DNA of 9,966 bases from Anaerolineales bacterium (lineage in GTDB: Bacteria; Chloroflexota; Anaerolineae; Anaerolineales; UBA11657), in assembly GCA_947503585.1 (NCBI GenBank), contig CANNEJ010000035.1, positions 1-9,966 of the forward strand, given 5' to 3'. The position numbers and the translations under genes were made by a program. The notes under the pieces are model-generated. The model worked only from the letters and a program-made list of their open reading frames with translations. It made no database searches and was not told the origin of the DNA. Positions 1 to 5,710 of this stretch are shown in pieces. The first letter of the stretch is position 1; every line of letters starts with the position of its first letter.

Positions 1-1578
1 TGCAACCTCCGGCTGCCGGTTGGCCAGCTGCGTGTGCGCTTCATCCAAGGCGGTTTGCAGGCCGGCTACTTGCCCGTGCAGTTGGGTGCGTTCATCATCT
101 GCAAGCGGCGTCGTTGGCGCCGGCGTTGCGGCTGCAGCTTTGTGCGCCGCCACCAGCTGCTTGGAGAGTTCACTGCGCTCATACTCCAGGCGCTCCACTT
201 GCGCTTGCAGCCCCGCAGCTTGTTGTGGCGCAGGGCTTTCGTCGCCGGGCCCGGCCAGCCAGTGGGGCAGCACCTCGACCTTTTGTGCAGGCGCCACCAT
301 CGATTCAAGCAGGCGCTGATAATCTTCGCTGTCAGCCAGCGCCTCGGCCGCCGGGGCGGCCAGTGCCCTTAACAGCTCGTCATCGCCGTCGCGCCAGTTT
401 TGCATGGAGCTTGGCGCGTAAACCATCAGGGCGCGGACCGTGTGGCCATCGTCGGGCAGCGGTGCCAGCAGCGCCGTGCGCACATCCGGCACGTCCAGCA
501 GCTCAGAGAGCGCAGCCAGCTCGGCTGCGTGGCTGCGCGCTTGCAAGCGGCAGGCGCGCCCATCCATCAGCGCCGCGACGGTGGCCGACACGCCATTCAC
601 GGCCACAGTGAAGCGCTCAATTGAGTGCTGCGTGGGCACATAAAACCCGCCACTGCAGCGGGTTGAATCGGGGTTGGCGCGCGCTGCTTCCCACAGCACG
701 GCACCATCGGCTTGCAGCGCAAGCGCTGCGGCTTCGCATACGGCATAGATGGTGGTGGTGCGGTCTGTGCCGGTGCCCATGGCACCCAGCGCGCGCGCCA
801 CGGCCGGCGACAGTGCGGTGGATGGTGCCTGCAGCAGGGGCGTGAAGGAAGATGATGAAAGCTCTGCCTGCCTGACGGCTGCTTGGAGTACGCAGCGCTG
901 CACTGTGAGGGCAAACATGGGCAGCGCGACCAGCTCGGCCAGGCGCGTCAGGCCCGGCACGCTGCCGGCCAGCAGGGGCTGGGGCTGGAGCGATTGCAGC
1001 AGGTGCCAGCCGCTGGCGGCAGCCAGTACGCCAAACATGCCAACACCAGTGCCCCATTCCGGCGGGTGCACCGCAATCAACATAATGATCAGCAGCAGCA
1101 GCGTTAGAAATTGAGCCGCCTGCCAAAGCTGGTCGGGCTGGGTGTTGTTGTAGGCTGCGCCGCCGGCTGCCAGCGGCTGCCCCGCCGGCAGCGCAGCCGC
1201 CAGACCGGCAGCAACGCCCGCAATTCCCAGCGTCAGCAGCACGCCCGCCAGCGCATCGCGCGGCCGCGAAATCAAAGCCCAGCCCATGATCATGATTGTG
1301 ACCAGCAGGCCGGCGCGCTCCAGTGGCGGCTGCAAGGCAGGCAAGAACACATACCCGGCACTGCCCAGGCCGGCCAGCGCCACCAACCCAAAACGCACAG
1401 CCAGCGCACTGCCGGCGGCTAAGGCCAAACGGATGCCGGGCCCGCGGGCCCAGCCCGGCCCGTGCCGGCCGAGCGCAAAAGCCAGTGCAGCCTCCAGCGA
1501 AAATAGCGCCAGCAGATGGTAGGCAAGGCTGCCCGGCGCCTCGCTAATGAGAGCCAGTGCCTGAGAAAAAAACGCCAT
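1..1578 (-). CDS. Membrane sensor protein with GAF-like domain and coiled coil (partial, runs off left edge)
   Basis: The minus frame from ATG at 1578 is open for 526 codons to base 1; no in-frame stop was found on codon-by-codon reading, and the C-terminus lies outside the window. No other start exists between this ATG and the upstream stop at 1657. Residues 18-37, 48-71, 88-104, 108-130, 156-171, 176-197 and 210-232 are hydrophobic enough for about seven membrane segments. Residues about 255-415 look like a GAF-type sensory domain: ALGAMGTGTDRTTTIYAV at its start, and VRALMVYAPSS followed by DDELLRALA at its end. From about 452 the sequence becomes charged and heptad-like (LQAQVERLEYERSELSKQL), a coiled coil that continues off the edge. 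Chloroflexota carry many such proteins ending in a histidine kinase. That ending is inferred here, since no kinase domain is visible. It would sense a signal at or in the membrane; the ligand is unknown. Confidence 0.8.
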   Translation of the reverse strand, partial: MAFFSQALALISEAPGSLAYHLLALFSLEAALAFALGRHGPGWARGPGIRLALAAGSALAVRFGLVALAGLGSAGYVFLPALQPPLERAGLLVTIMIMGWALISRPRDALAGVLLTLGIAGVAAGLAAALPAGQPLAAGGAAYNNTQPDQLWQAAQFLTLLLLIIMLIAVHPPEWGTGVGMFGVLAAASGWHLLQSLQPQPLLAGSVPGLTRLAELVALPMFALTVQRCVLQAAVRQAELSSSSFTPLLQAPSTALSPAVARALGAMGTGTDRTTTIYAVCEAAALALQADGAVLWEAARANPDSTRCSGGFYVPTQHSIERFTVAVNGVSATVAALMDGRACRLQARSHAAELAALSELLDVPDVRTALLAPLPDDGHTVRALMVYAPSSMQNWRDGDDELLRALAAPAAEALADSEDYQRLLESMVAPAQKVEVLPHWLAGPGDESPAPQQAAGLQAQVERLEYERSELSKQLVAAHKAAAATPAPTTPLADDERTQLHGQVAGLQTALDEAHTQLANRQPEVA

Positions 1579-1587
1579 TGGCAGGGC

Positions 1588-1596
1588 AGTATAACA
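1588..1596 (-). promoter_or_regulatory. Extended -10 promoter of the sensor gene, near-leaderless
   Basis: On the minus strand the bases read TGTTATACT, an extended -10 (TGn plus TATACT, one mismatch to TATAAT). The hexamer ends only 9 bases before the ATG at 1578, so transcription would start about 2-4 bases before the start codon. No Shine-Dalgarno is present in that space. No convincing -35 was seen, which is common with extended -10 elements. Confidence 0.4.
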
Positions 1597-1654
1597 TCGG
1601 CACTTACCGGCGTTACGCAGGCCGGCGGCGCCGGGCCGGAGATGGGCGCGTGCC

Positions 1655-1663
1655 TGTTACAAT
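1655..1663 (+). promoter_or_regulatory. Extended -10 promoter of the coxG operon
   Basis: TGTTACAAT is an extended -10 with hexamer TACAAT. The predicted start is near 1670, giving a 5' leader of about 38 bases before the coxG ATG at 1708. No good -35 hexamer lies 16-18 bases upstream. It faces away from the sensor-gene promoter about 60 bases to the left, so the two units could share control. Confidence 0.4.
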
Positions 1664-1670
1664 CAACCTC

Positions 1671-1694
1671 CGGCGCGTGAAAACCCGTGCGCCG
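1671..1694 (+). repeat. GC-rich hairpin in the coxG 5' leader
   Basis: CGGCGC (1671-1676) and GCGCCG (1689-1694) pair perfectly, and two G-T wobbles plus one G-C pair extend the stem inward to about nine pairs with a loop of about six bases. It sits between the putative transcription start and the ATG at 1708. There is no U-run after it, so it is not a terminator. It may stabilise the mRNA or affect translation. Confidence 0.35.
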
Positions 1695-1707
1695 CAGAGT
1701 CTCAGGC

Positions 1708-2151
1708 ATGAACTTTCAAGGCATCGTAAATATTAAAGCGTCGCAACAAACGGTGTGGGACTTTCTCACCGACCCGGAAAAAGTGAGCCAGTGCGCCCCG
1801 GGCGTCAATGCTTTCGAAGTGGTTGAGCCCGGCAAAAAATTTCGCGCCGGCGTAGAAGTGGGTTTCGGCAGCATCAAGGCAAAGTTTTTGATGGATGTGG
1901 AGTGGATCACCCTCGATGAGCCAAACATAGCCGCCTTGCAGGCGCACGGCCGTGCGCCCGCCAGTGCGGTGGAAGCGCGCAGCGAGATGCGCCTCAGCGC
2001 ACTGCCTGACGGCTCCACTGACCTTAACTGGACTGCCGATGTTGACATCATGGGCACAATCGCCAGCCTGGCCAACCGCCTCGCGCCCACTGTCACCAAA
2101 AAACTTTCCGCGGAATTCTTCAAGACCGTGAAGAAGAAAATCGAGAAATGA
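1708..2151 (+). CDS. coxG: CoxG-like SRPBCC family protein
   Basis: This gene encodes 147 residues, the usual size for the carbon-monoxide-dehydrogenase subunit G (CoxG) branch of the SRPBCC (START-like) fold. The N-terminus has the family signature: a short beta strand, then QTVWDFLTDPEKVSQCAPGV (residues 14-33). A GSIKAKF strand follows around 54-60, and a long C-terminal helix with EFFKTVKKKIEK ends the protein. The ATG at 1708 is preferred over GTG 1687 because the family alignment begins at MNFQG and the earlier start lies inside the leader hairpin; the ribosome site is weak. In CO dehydrogenase gene clusters CoxG helps mature or membrane-anchor the molybdenum enzyme (family knowledge). 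Its stop codon overlaps the next start as ATGA (2148-2151). It could also be a generic lipid-binding SRPBCC protein. Confidence 0.85.
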   Translation: MNFQGIVNIKASQQTVWDFLTDPEKVSQCAPGVNAFEVVEPGKKFRAGVEVGFGSIKAKFLMDVEWITLDEPNIAALQAHGRAPASAVEARSEMRLSALPDGSTDLNWTADVDIMGTIASLANRLAPTVTKKLSAEFFKTVKKKIEK

Positions 2152-3179
2152 AATTTGGACCTGTGCCGCTGCAGGCGGCTGCCGGCTTGATCCTGGGGCA
2201 TAACATTGCCGGCCTGGACGGGCGCCGTGCGCTGCGCAAAGGCCGCGCGCTCTCCGCACTGGATCTTGCGCAGCTGACCGCATTGGGCCGCAGCACCGTG
2301 TATGTTGCGGAAATGGCGGCGGATGATGTGGCGGAAGACGCGGCTGCGCGGCGCGTGGCGGCTGCAGTGGCGGGCAGCAATCTGCGCTGCTCGGGAGCTG
2401 CTTCCGGGCGGGTGAACCTGGCTGCCAGCGTGCGCGGCGTGCTGCGCGTGGATGCCGGCCGGCTGCTGCAGGTGAATGCGCTGCCGGGCATCACCGTTGC
2501 CACACTTGCCAATCATTCACCCGTGCAGGCGCGCCAGCTGGCCGCCACGGTAAAGATTGTGCCGTTTGCAGTGCCGGATGCGCTGGTGCGCGCATGCGAA
2601 GAAGCGGCCGCCGCGCAGCCGCTGCTGTGGCTTGATGCAATTCCGGCGCGCCGCGCTGCGATCATTCTTTCCGGCAGCGCGCCCGCCAGCGCGCGCATCA
2701 TTGCGGACTTTGAGCCGGCGCTGCGCGGGCGCCTTGAGGCGTTGGGCGCCAGCGTGACCGGCGTGCACTTTGTGGCGCTGGAGGACGAAGGCGGCGAAGC
2801 AGCGCTGGCAGCAATGCTGCGCCAGCAGCTGGATGCCGGCTGCGACATTATTCTGCTTGCCGGCGAGACCGCCATCATGGACCGCGCAGATATTGCGCCG
2901 CGTGCGGTGGAGAGAGCCGGCGGCAGCATCGCGTGCTTTGGCGTACCGGTGGATCCCGGCAATCTGCTGATGCTGGCTTATGTGGGCAGCGTGCCCGTGC
3001 TGGGTGCGCCCGGCTGCGCGCGCAGCCGCAAAGCCAACATTGTGGACTGGGTGCTGCCGCGCCTGCTGGCCGGCGACCGCATCACGCAAGCGGAACTGGC
3101 AGCGCTTGGGCATGGCGGTTTGCTTGAAGAAATTCCAGAGCGGCCTGCGCCGCGCATACAGTTGGAGGAACCCCGATGA
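2148..3179 (+). CDS. MoeA-like molybdopterin-binding protein
   Basis: This gene encodes 343 residues. Residues about 168-310 form a MoaB/Mog/MoeA-type molybdopterin-binding domain: RRAAIILSGS (169-177) is the first beta strand, CDIILLAGETAIMDRADIAP (232-251) corresponds to the pterin-binding loop, and GSVPVLGAPGCARSRKANIVD (280-300) matches the MoeA-style 'PV-GLPG' turn. The N-terminal part (1-165) opens with a GLILGHNIAG stretch, as in the MoeA-like family, and lacks the full MoeA domain set. The likely role is handling or modifying molybdenum cofactor (for example the dinucleotide form) for a xanthine-oxidase-family enzyme in the cytoplasm. It is translationally coupled to coxG (ATGA overlap), which supports that role. 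The pterin loop is unusual: AGETAIMD replaces the common TGGxG. The exact reaction is not known from sequence. Confidence 0.8.
   Translation: MKFGPVPLQAAAGLILGHNIAGLDGRRALRKGRALSALDLAQLTALGRSTVYVAEMAADDVAEDAAARRVAAAVAGSNLRCSGAASGRVNLAASVRGVLRVDAGRLLQVNALPGITVATLANHSPVQARQLAATVKIVPFAVPDALVRACEEAAAAQPLLWLDAIPARRAAIILSGSAPASARIIADFEPALRGRLEALGASVTGVHFVALEDEGGEAALAAMLRQQLDAGCDIILLAGETAIMDRADIAPRAVERAGGSIACFGVPVDPGNLLMLAYVGSVPVLGAPGCARSRKANIVDWVLPRLLAGDRITQAELAALGHGGLLEEIPERPAPRIQLEEPR
3164..3168 (+). promoter_or_regulatory. Strong Shine-Dalgarno of the micro-ORF
   Basis: GGAGG with seven bases to the ATG at 3176 is the best ribosome-binding site in the operon. It lies inside the last codons of the MoeA-like gene and points to the 26-codon micro-ORF, not to the DUF429 gene 85 bases downstream. 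That argues the micro-ORF is really translated. Confidence 0.6.
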
Positions 3180-3256
3180 ACTTTTATTGTGATGACACGC
3201 ATGTGCTGTGCGTGCTGCCCGCCGTTGTTGCTGTAATGCACCGGGTGCACGCATGA
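3176..3256 (+). CDS. 26-residue micro-ORF linking two genes by ATGA overlaps
   Basis: A 27-codon frame (26 residues plus TGA) starts at ATG 3176, overlapping the stop of the MoeA-like gene, and ends at TGA 3254-3256, overlapping the ATG of the DUF429 gene. It has a near-ideal Shine-Dalgarno. The peptide begins MNFYCDDTHVLCVLPAVV and has a hydrophobic middle, two cysteines and three histidines. No family is recognised. The simplest reading is a leader peptide that carries ribosomes across to the DUF429 start, which has no Shine-Dalgarno and lies behind a hairpin. It could instead be a small metal-binding or membrane peptide, or the remnant of a deleted gene such as a nucleotidyltransferase; none of these alternatives has direct support. 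Confidence 0.5.
   Translation: MNFYCDDTHVLCVLPAVVAVMHRVHA
3237..3249 (+). promoter_or_regulatory. Hairpin just before the DUF429 start codon
   Basis: TGCAC (3237-3241), loop CGG and GTGCA (3245-3249) form a five-pair stem ending three bases before ATG 3253. It occupies the place of a ribosome-binding site. Ribosomes finishing the micro-ORF would melt it, which is the standard arrangement for translational coupling. Confidence 0.4.
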
Positions 3257-3957
3257 CGCGCGTAACGGGCGTGGATGCCTGCCGCGCTGGCTGGGTGGCT
3301 GTCACCAAAGACACACGCACCGGCAACATCAGCTGGGCGCTGCACACCACTATTCAGGAACTGCTGCGCGCGCAGCCGGTGCCGGCTGTTTTTGCAATTG
3401 ATATTCCCATCGGCCTGCTGCGCAGTGGCGTGCGTGAATGTGATGTGGAGGTGCGCGCATTGCTGGGCAAACCGCGGTCGAGCAGCGTGTTTCCGGTGCC
3501 GGTGCGCGCTGTGCTGCGCGCGCGCAGTTATCCGGCTGCCTGCGCCGTGAGCATCGGTGTGGAAGGCAAGAAGATCACCAAGCAGGCCTGGAGCATTGTG
3601 CCGAATGTGCGCACGGTGGACGCGGCCTTGCGTTCCAGCGGCGCCCTGGCCGAGCGCGTGTATGAGGTTCACCCTGAACTAAGTTTTATGCAAATGGCCG
3701 GCGGCCGTGCCATGAAAGACAGCAAGACCACCGCTGCCGGCCTTGGCGCCCGGCGCCGGCTGCTGGCCAAGCATTACGCGCCATGGCTGACGCAAGCACT
3801 CGCCGATCGGCGCGCACTCGGCAGTACGGAGGACGATGTACTGGATGCCTTTGCTGCATTGTGGACTGCCGAACGCATTGCTGCCAAAGAGCATTTGCGC
3901 GTGCCCGCGCGCCTGCAGCGCGACGAGTACGGCCTGCGCATCCAGATAAACGCGTAG
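3253..3957 (+). CDS. DUF429 family protein (predicted RNase H-fold)
   Basis: This gene encodes 234 residues. It shows the DUF429 landmarks in order: an N-terminal GVDACRAGWVAV strand-turn (6-17), AIDIPIGL with acidic D50 (48-55), EVHPELSF (138-145) and the C-terminal DDVLDAFAALWTA (194-206). The conserved acidic positions in this family are taken to form an RNase H-like metal site, but no activity is established. The start at 3253 is chosen because the GVD strand must lie at the N-terminus; GTG 3208 would add 15 unrelated residues. It is the last gene of the operon, reached through the micro-ORF. A DUF429 protein beside molybdenum-cofactor accessory genes has no obvious explanation. The stop is TAG at 3955, and no strong terminator follows. 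Confidence 0.85.
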   Translation: MTRVTGVDACRAGWVAVTKDTRTGNISWALHTTIQELLRAQPVPAVFAIDIPIGLLRSGVRECDVEVRALLGKPRSSSVFPVPVRAVLRARSYPAACAVSIGVEGKKITKQAWSIVPNVRTVDAALRSSGALAERVYEVHPELSFMQMAGGRAMKDSKTTAAGLGARRRLLAKHYAPWLTQALADRRALGSTEDDVLDAFAALWTAERIAAKEHLRVPARLQRDEYGLRIQINA

Positions 3958-4022
3958 TGCTGCAACTCGTACAGCGCTGGTAATTGCCTAGTGCAGCGAA
4001 ATGCGAAGGGCGCTGCCCTGTA

Positions 4023-4238
4023 TTAATAGCCCGATTTTGATTTGCGGCGGTCTACTAATGTTCGTGCTGCGCCCAGCACTGCGCGCGTGGCATCAGCGGC
4101 CAGCTGGCCCCCTGCAGCCTGCGGTCGCAAACAACTAAAGTACGCTCGCCCAACAACTCGCGGCTGGAGGTGCATTCGTGTCATGGGGATCAGTTGTGGA
4201 AGATCCCAATCGCGACTCAGCAGCCTTAACGCTTCCCG
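4023..4238 (-). pseudogene. Protein-like antisense fragment in the gap between DUF429 and formamidase
   Basis: On the minus strand the frame ending at TAA 4023-4025 is open for 71 codons up to a TAG at 4239. Parts read like real protein: RLLSRDWDLPQLIPMTRMH upstream, and GQLAADATRAVLGAARTLVD downstream. Between them a second frame (RELLGERTLVVCDRRLQG) has better GC at third positions. That pattern would fit two one-base indels, one at the G5 run near 4110. I do not recognise the family, and no start with a ribosome site is present. It could be the decayed 3' end of a gene or simply a chance open frame in GC-rich DNA. Confidence 0.25.
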
Positions 4239-4273
4239 CTAGCATTCGGCAGCAAGTTTTCCGCAAGCGAAAA

Positions 4274-4289
4274 ATTTCTGCGCAGAAAT
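4274..4289. promoter_or_regulatory. Perfect 16-bp palindrome upstream of the formamidase gene (candidate operator)
   Basis: ATTTCTGCGCAGAAAT is its own reverse complement over all 16 bases and ends 55 bases before the ATG at 4345. The size and position suit the site of a dimeric repressor or activator. No regulator gene is next to it, and no clear -35/-10 pair could be assigned around it. Confidence 0.4.
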
Positions 4290-4344
4290 ATTGAAATCAC
4301 GTATGCACATCTCTGCTCTAGAATTGCCAGCTGGAGATATTGCT

Positions 4345-5310
4345 ATGCAAAACATTCCGCGCGACAAAGCCAAGAAATTTGCGCTCGACTGGCGCGATGA
4401 GGCGCAGCTTAATGTGCGGCCGGGTGAGTCTTTTGAAATCGAGACGTGGGATGCCGCGTCGGGGTACTTCAAGTCCGCGGCAGACAAGGCCGTGCCTGCC
4501 AACCGGCCGGGATTTGACCGTACGCCAGTGATGGCCAACCCGCTTGGCGGACCGGTGTTTGTGGCGGGCGCGGAACGCGGTGATACGCTCGTGGTCCACA
4601 TCGAGGACATTCTTGTGGCGGACTATTCATGGATTGCGATTGGGCCACAGCGCGGACCGTTGGGCCAGTCCACACGCTGGCCGGAGCTTTCCGCGGAGTA
4701 CACCACCAAAATTCTGCGGCATACGCCGGGCGCCAGTGGCACGATGCGCGATGGTACGGTGCACTTCAACGACCGTATCTCGTGGCCGGTTACGCCATTT
4801 GTCGGCACGCTCGGCACTGCGCCGGACCGGGAGGTCTGCACCAGTTTTGACGGGCAGGGTGAATGGGGCGGTAACCTGGACATCCGCGACGTGGCGCCGG
4901 GCAACAAAATTTTCCTGCCCGTGCATCACGCTGGCGCGCGCTTTTATTTGGGCGATGTGCATGCGAGCCAGGGCGACACGGAGTTCACGGGCACGGCTGC
5001 GGAGACTTGTGCCACCGTCCGGCTGCGCCTTGAGCTGTTAAAAAAATCTCAAGTACCGTGGATGCGCATCGAAAAGCCGGACGCACTAATTGCCGTCCAT
5101 GCCGCGAAGCCGCTTGAGGTTGCCGTGCAGACGGCGACGTTTCATCTGATGGACTGGCTCATCCGCGACTATGGCTTCACGGCAACCGATGCCTACCTGC
5201 TTGTGAGCACCTGCCCTGATTTCCGCATCAACGTGTACCAGATGTGCAACCTAGCCAAGCTGAACTACGTGGCAGGCGCAGAAATTCCGAAGAAGTATTT
5301 GCAGGGTTGA
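4345..5310 (+). CDS. Acetamidase/formamidase family protein
   Basis: This gene encodes 321 residues, in the normal range for the acetamidase/formamidase (FmdA) family, which hydrolyses short amides to ammonia and the carboxylate in the cytoplasm. The family core is clear: PGFDRTPVMANPLGGPVFV near the N-terminus, then GDTLVVHIEDI, and the central PVHHAGARFYLGDVHASQGD (192-211) matching the conserved 'GDxHAxQGDGE' segment. The last third keeps YLLVSTCPDFRINVYQM. ATG 4345 is chosen because GGAG lies at 4333-4336 with 8-base spacing and the added upstream codons do not look like family sequence; ATG 4303 is the alternative. The gene is monocistronic in this view, preceded by a 16-bp palindrome. 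The exact amide substrate cannot be read from sequence. Confidence 0.88.
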   Translation: MQNIPRDKAKKFALDWRDEAQLNVRPGESFEIETWDAASGYFKSAADKAVPANRPGFDRTPVMANPLGGPVFVAGAERGDTLVVHIEDILVADYSWIAIGPQRGPLGQSTRWPELSAEYTTKILRHTPGASGTMRDGTVHFNDRISWPVTPFVGTLGTAPDREVCTSFDGQGEWGGNLDIRDVAPGNKIFLPVHHAGARFYLGDVHASQGDTEFTGTAAETCATVRLRLELLKKSQVPWMRIEKPDALIAVHAAKPLEVAVQTATFHLMDWLIRDYGFTATDAYLLVSTCPDFRINVYQMCNLAKLNYVAGAEIPKKYLQG

Positions 5311-5353
5311 GTTTCGCGGTGTCACCCGCCGGCAACTTTATTAGTTACCGCCT

Positions 5354-5595
5354 TTACGCGTGAATGTAGCCGCCGGCGAGGCCGTGGGCTGCTTCCATCA
5401 ACGCCTCTGAGAGCGACGGATGCGCGTGCACGTTGCGCGCAATCTCTTCGATCGTGAGCTCTGCGTTAGCCGCGAGGGTCAGCTCTGGCAGCAGTTCAGT
5501 AACCTGCGGGCCAATTAAGTGCGGCCAAGGATTTCGCCGGTGCCGGCGTCGGTAATAAGCTTGACCCAGCCGCTGCCTTCGTTTAGACCACGCGG
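5354..5595 (-). pseudogene. lpdA: 3' remnant of dihydrolipoamide dehydrogenase, truncated and frameshifted
   Basis: Only the last 80 or so residues of an Lpd-type flavoprotein survive. The upstream piece reads NEGSGWVKLITDAGTGEILG (codons 5583 down to about 5524). The next piece, in another frame, reads HLIGPQVTELLPELTLAANA (from 5521) through IEEIARNVHAHPSLSEALME to TAA at 5354. HAHPSLSE holds the His-Glu pair that acts as the catalytic base across the Lpd dimer interface. The two frames differ by one missing base at about 5519-5523, so the product cannot be made intact. Homology stops near 5595, where the sequence turns AT-rich; the FAD- and NAD-binding parts are gone. It lies tail to tail with the formamidase gene. 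Confidence 0.75.
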
Positions 5596-5710
5596 TGAAA
5601 AAAGGCAAAATTCAAACCCTGAACAAAAAGCGTATATCGTGTTTAATTTGAATCCAGTTTTTATGCTGAGGTGCACATAGGGCTGGCACAAATCTAAAGC
5701 GTAATTATAG
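5596..5710. other. AT-rich junction, non-coding
   Basis: This is a 115-base AT-rich segment between the lpd remnant and the aldo/keto reductase stop codon. It holds a short inverted repeat (ATTCAAA near 5612 and TTTGAAT near 5647) but no gene, no convincing terminator and no visible direct repeat of the lpd edge within the window. It marks the change of base composition. Confidence 0.5.

Noticed and set aside
617..1126. Minus frame of 169 codons inside the sensor gene
   Set aside because: It is out of frame with the 526-codon sensor reading frame, which explains this stretch with coherent membrane and GAF-like segments.
2517..3350. 277-codon minus-strand open frame
   Set aside because: It is antisense to the MoeA-like gene, has a low-complexity His/Arg/Ala-rich product and arises from the GC-rich codon pattern of the real gene.
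4007..4019. AGGGC-GCT-GCCCT hairpin after the DUF429 gene as a terminator
   Set aside because: The stem has only five pairs and a three-base loop, and it is followed by GTATTAATAG instead of a T-run.
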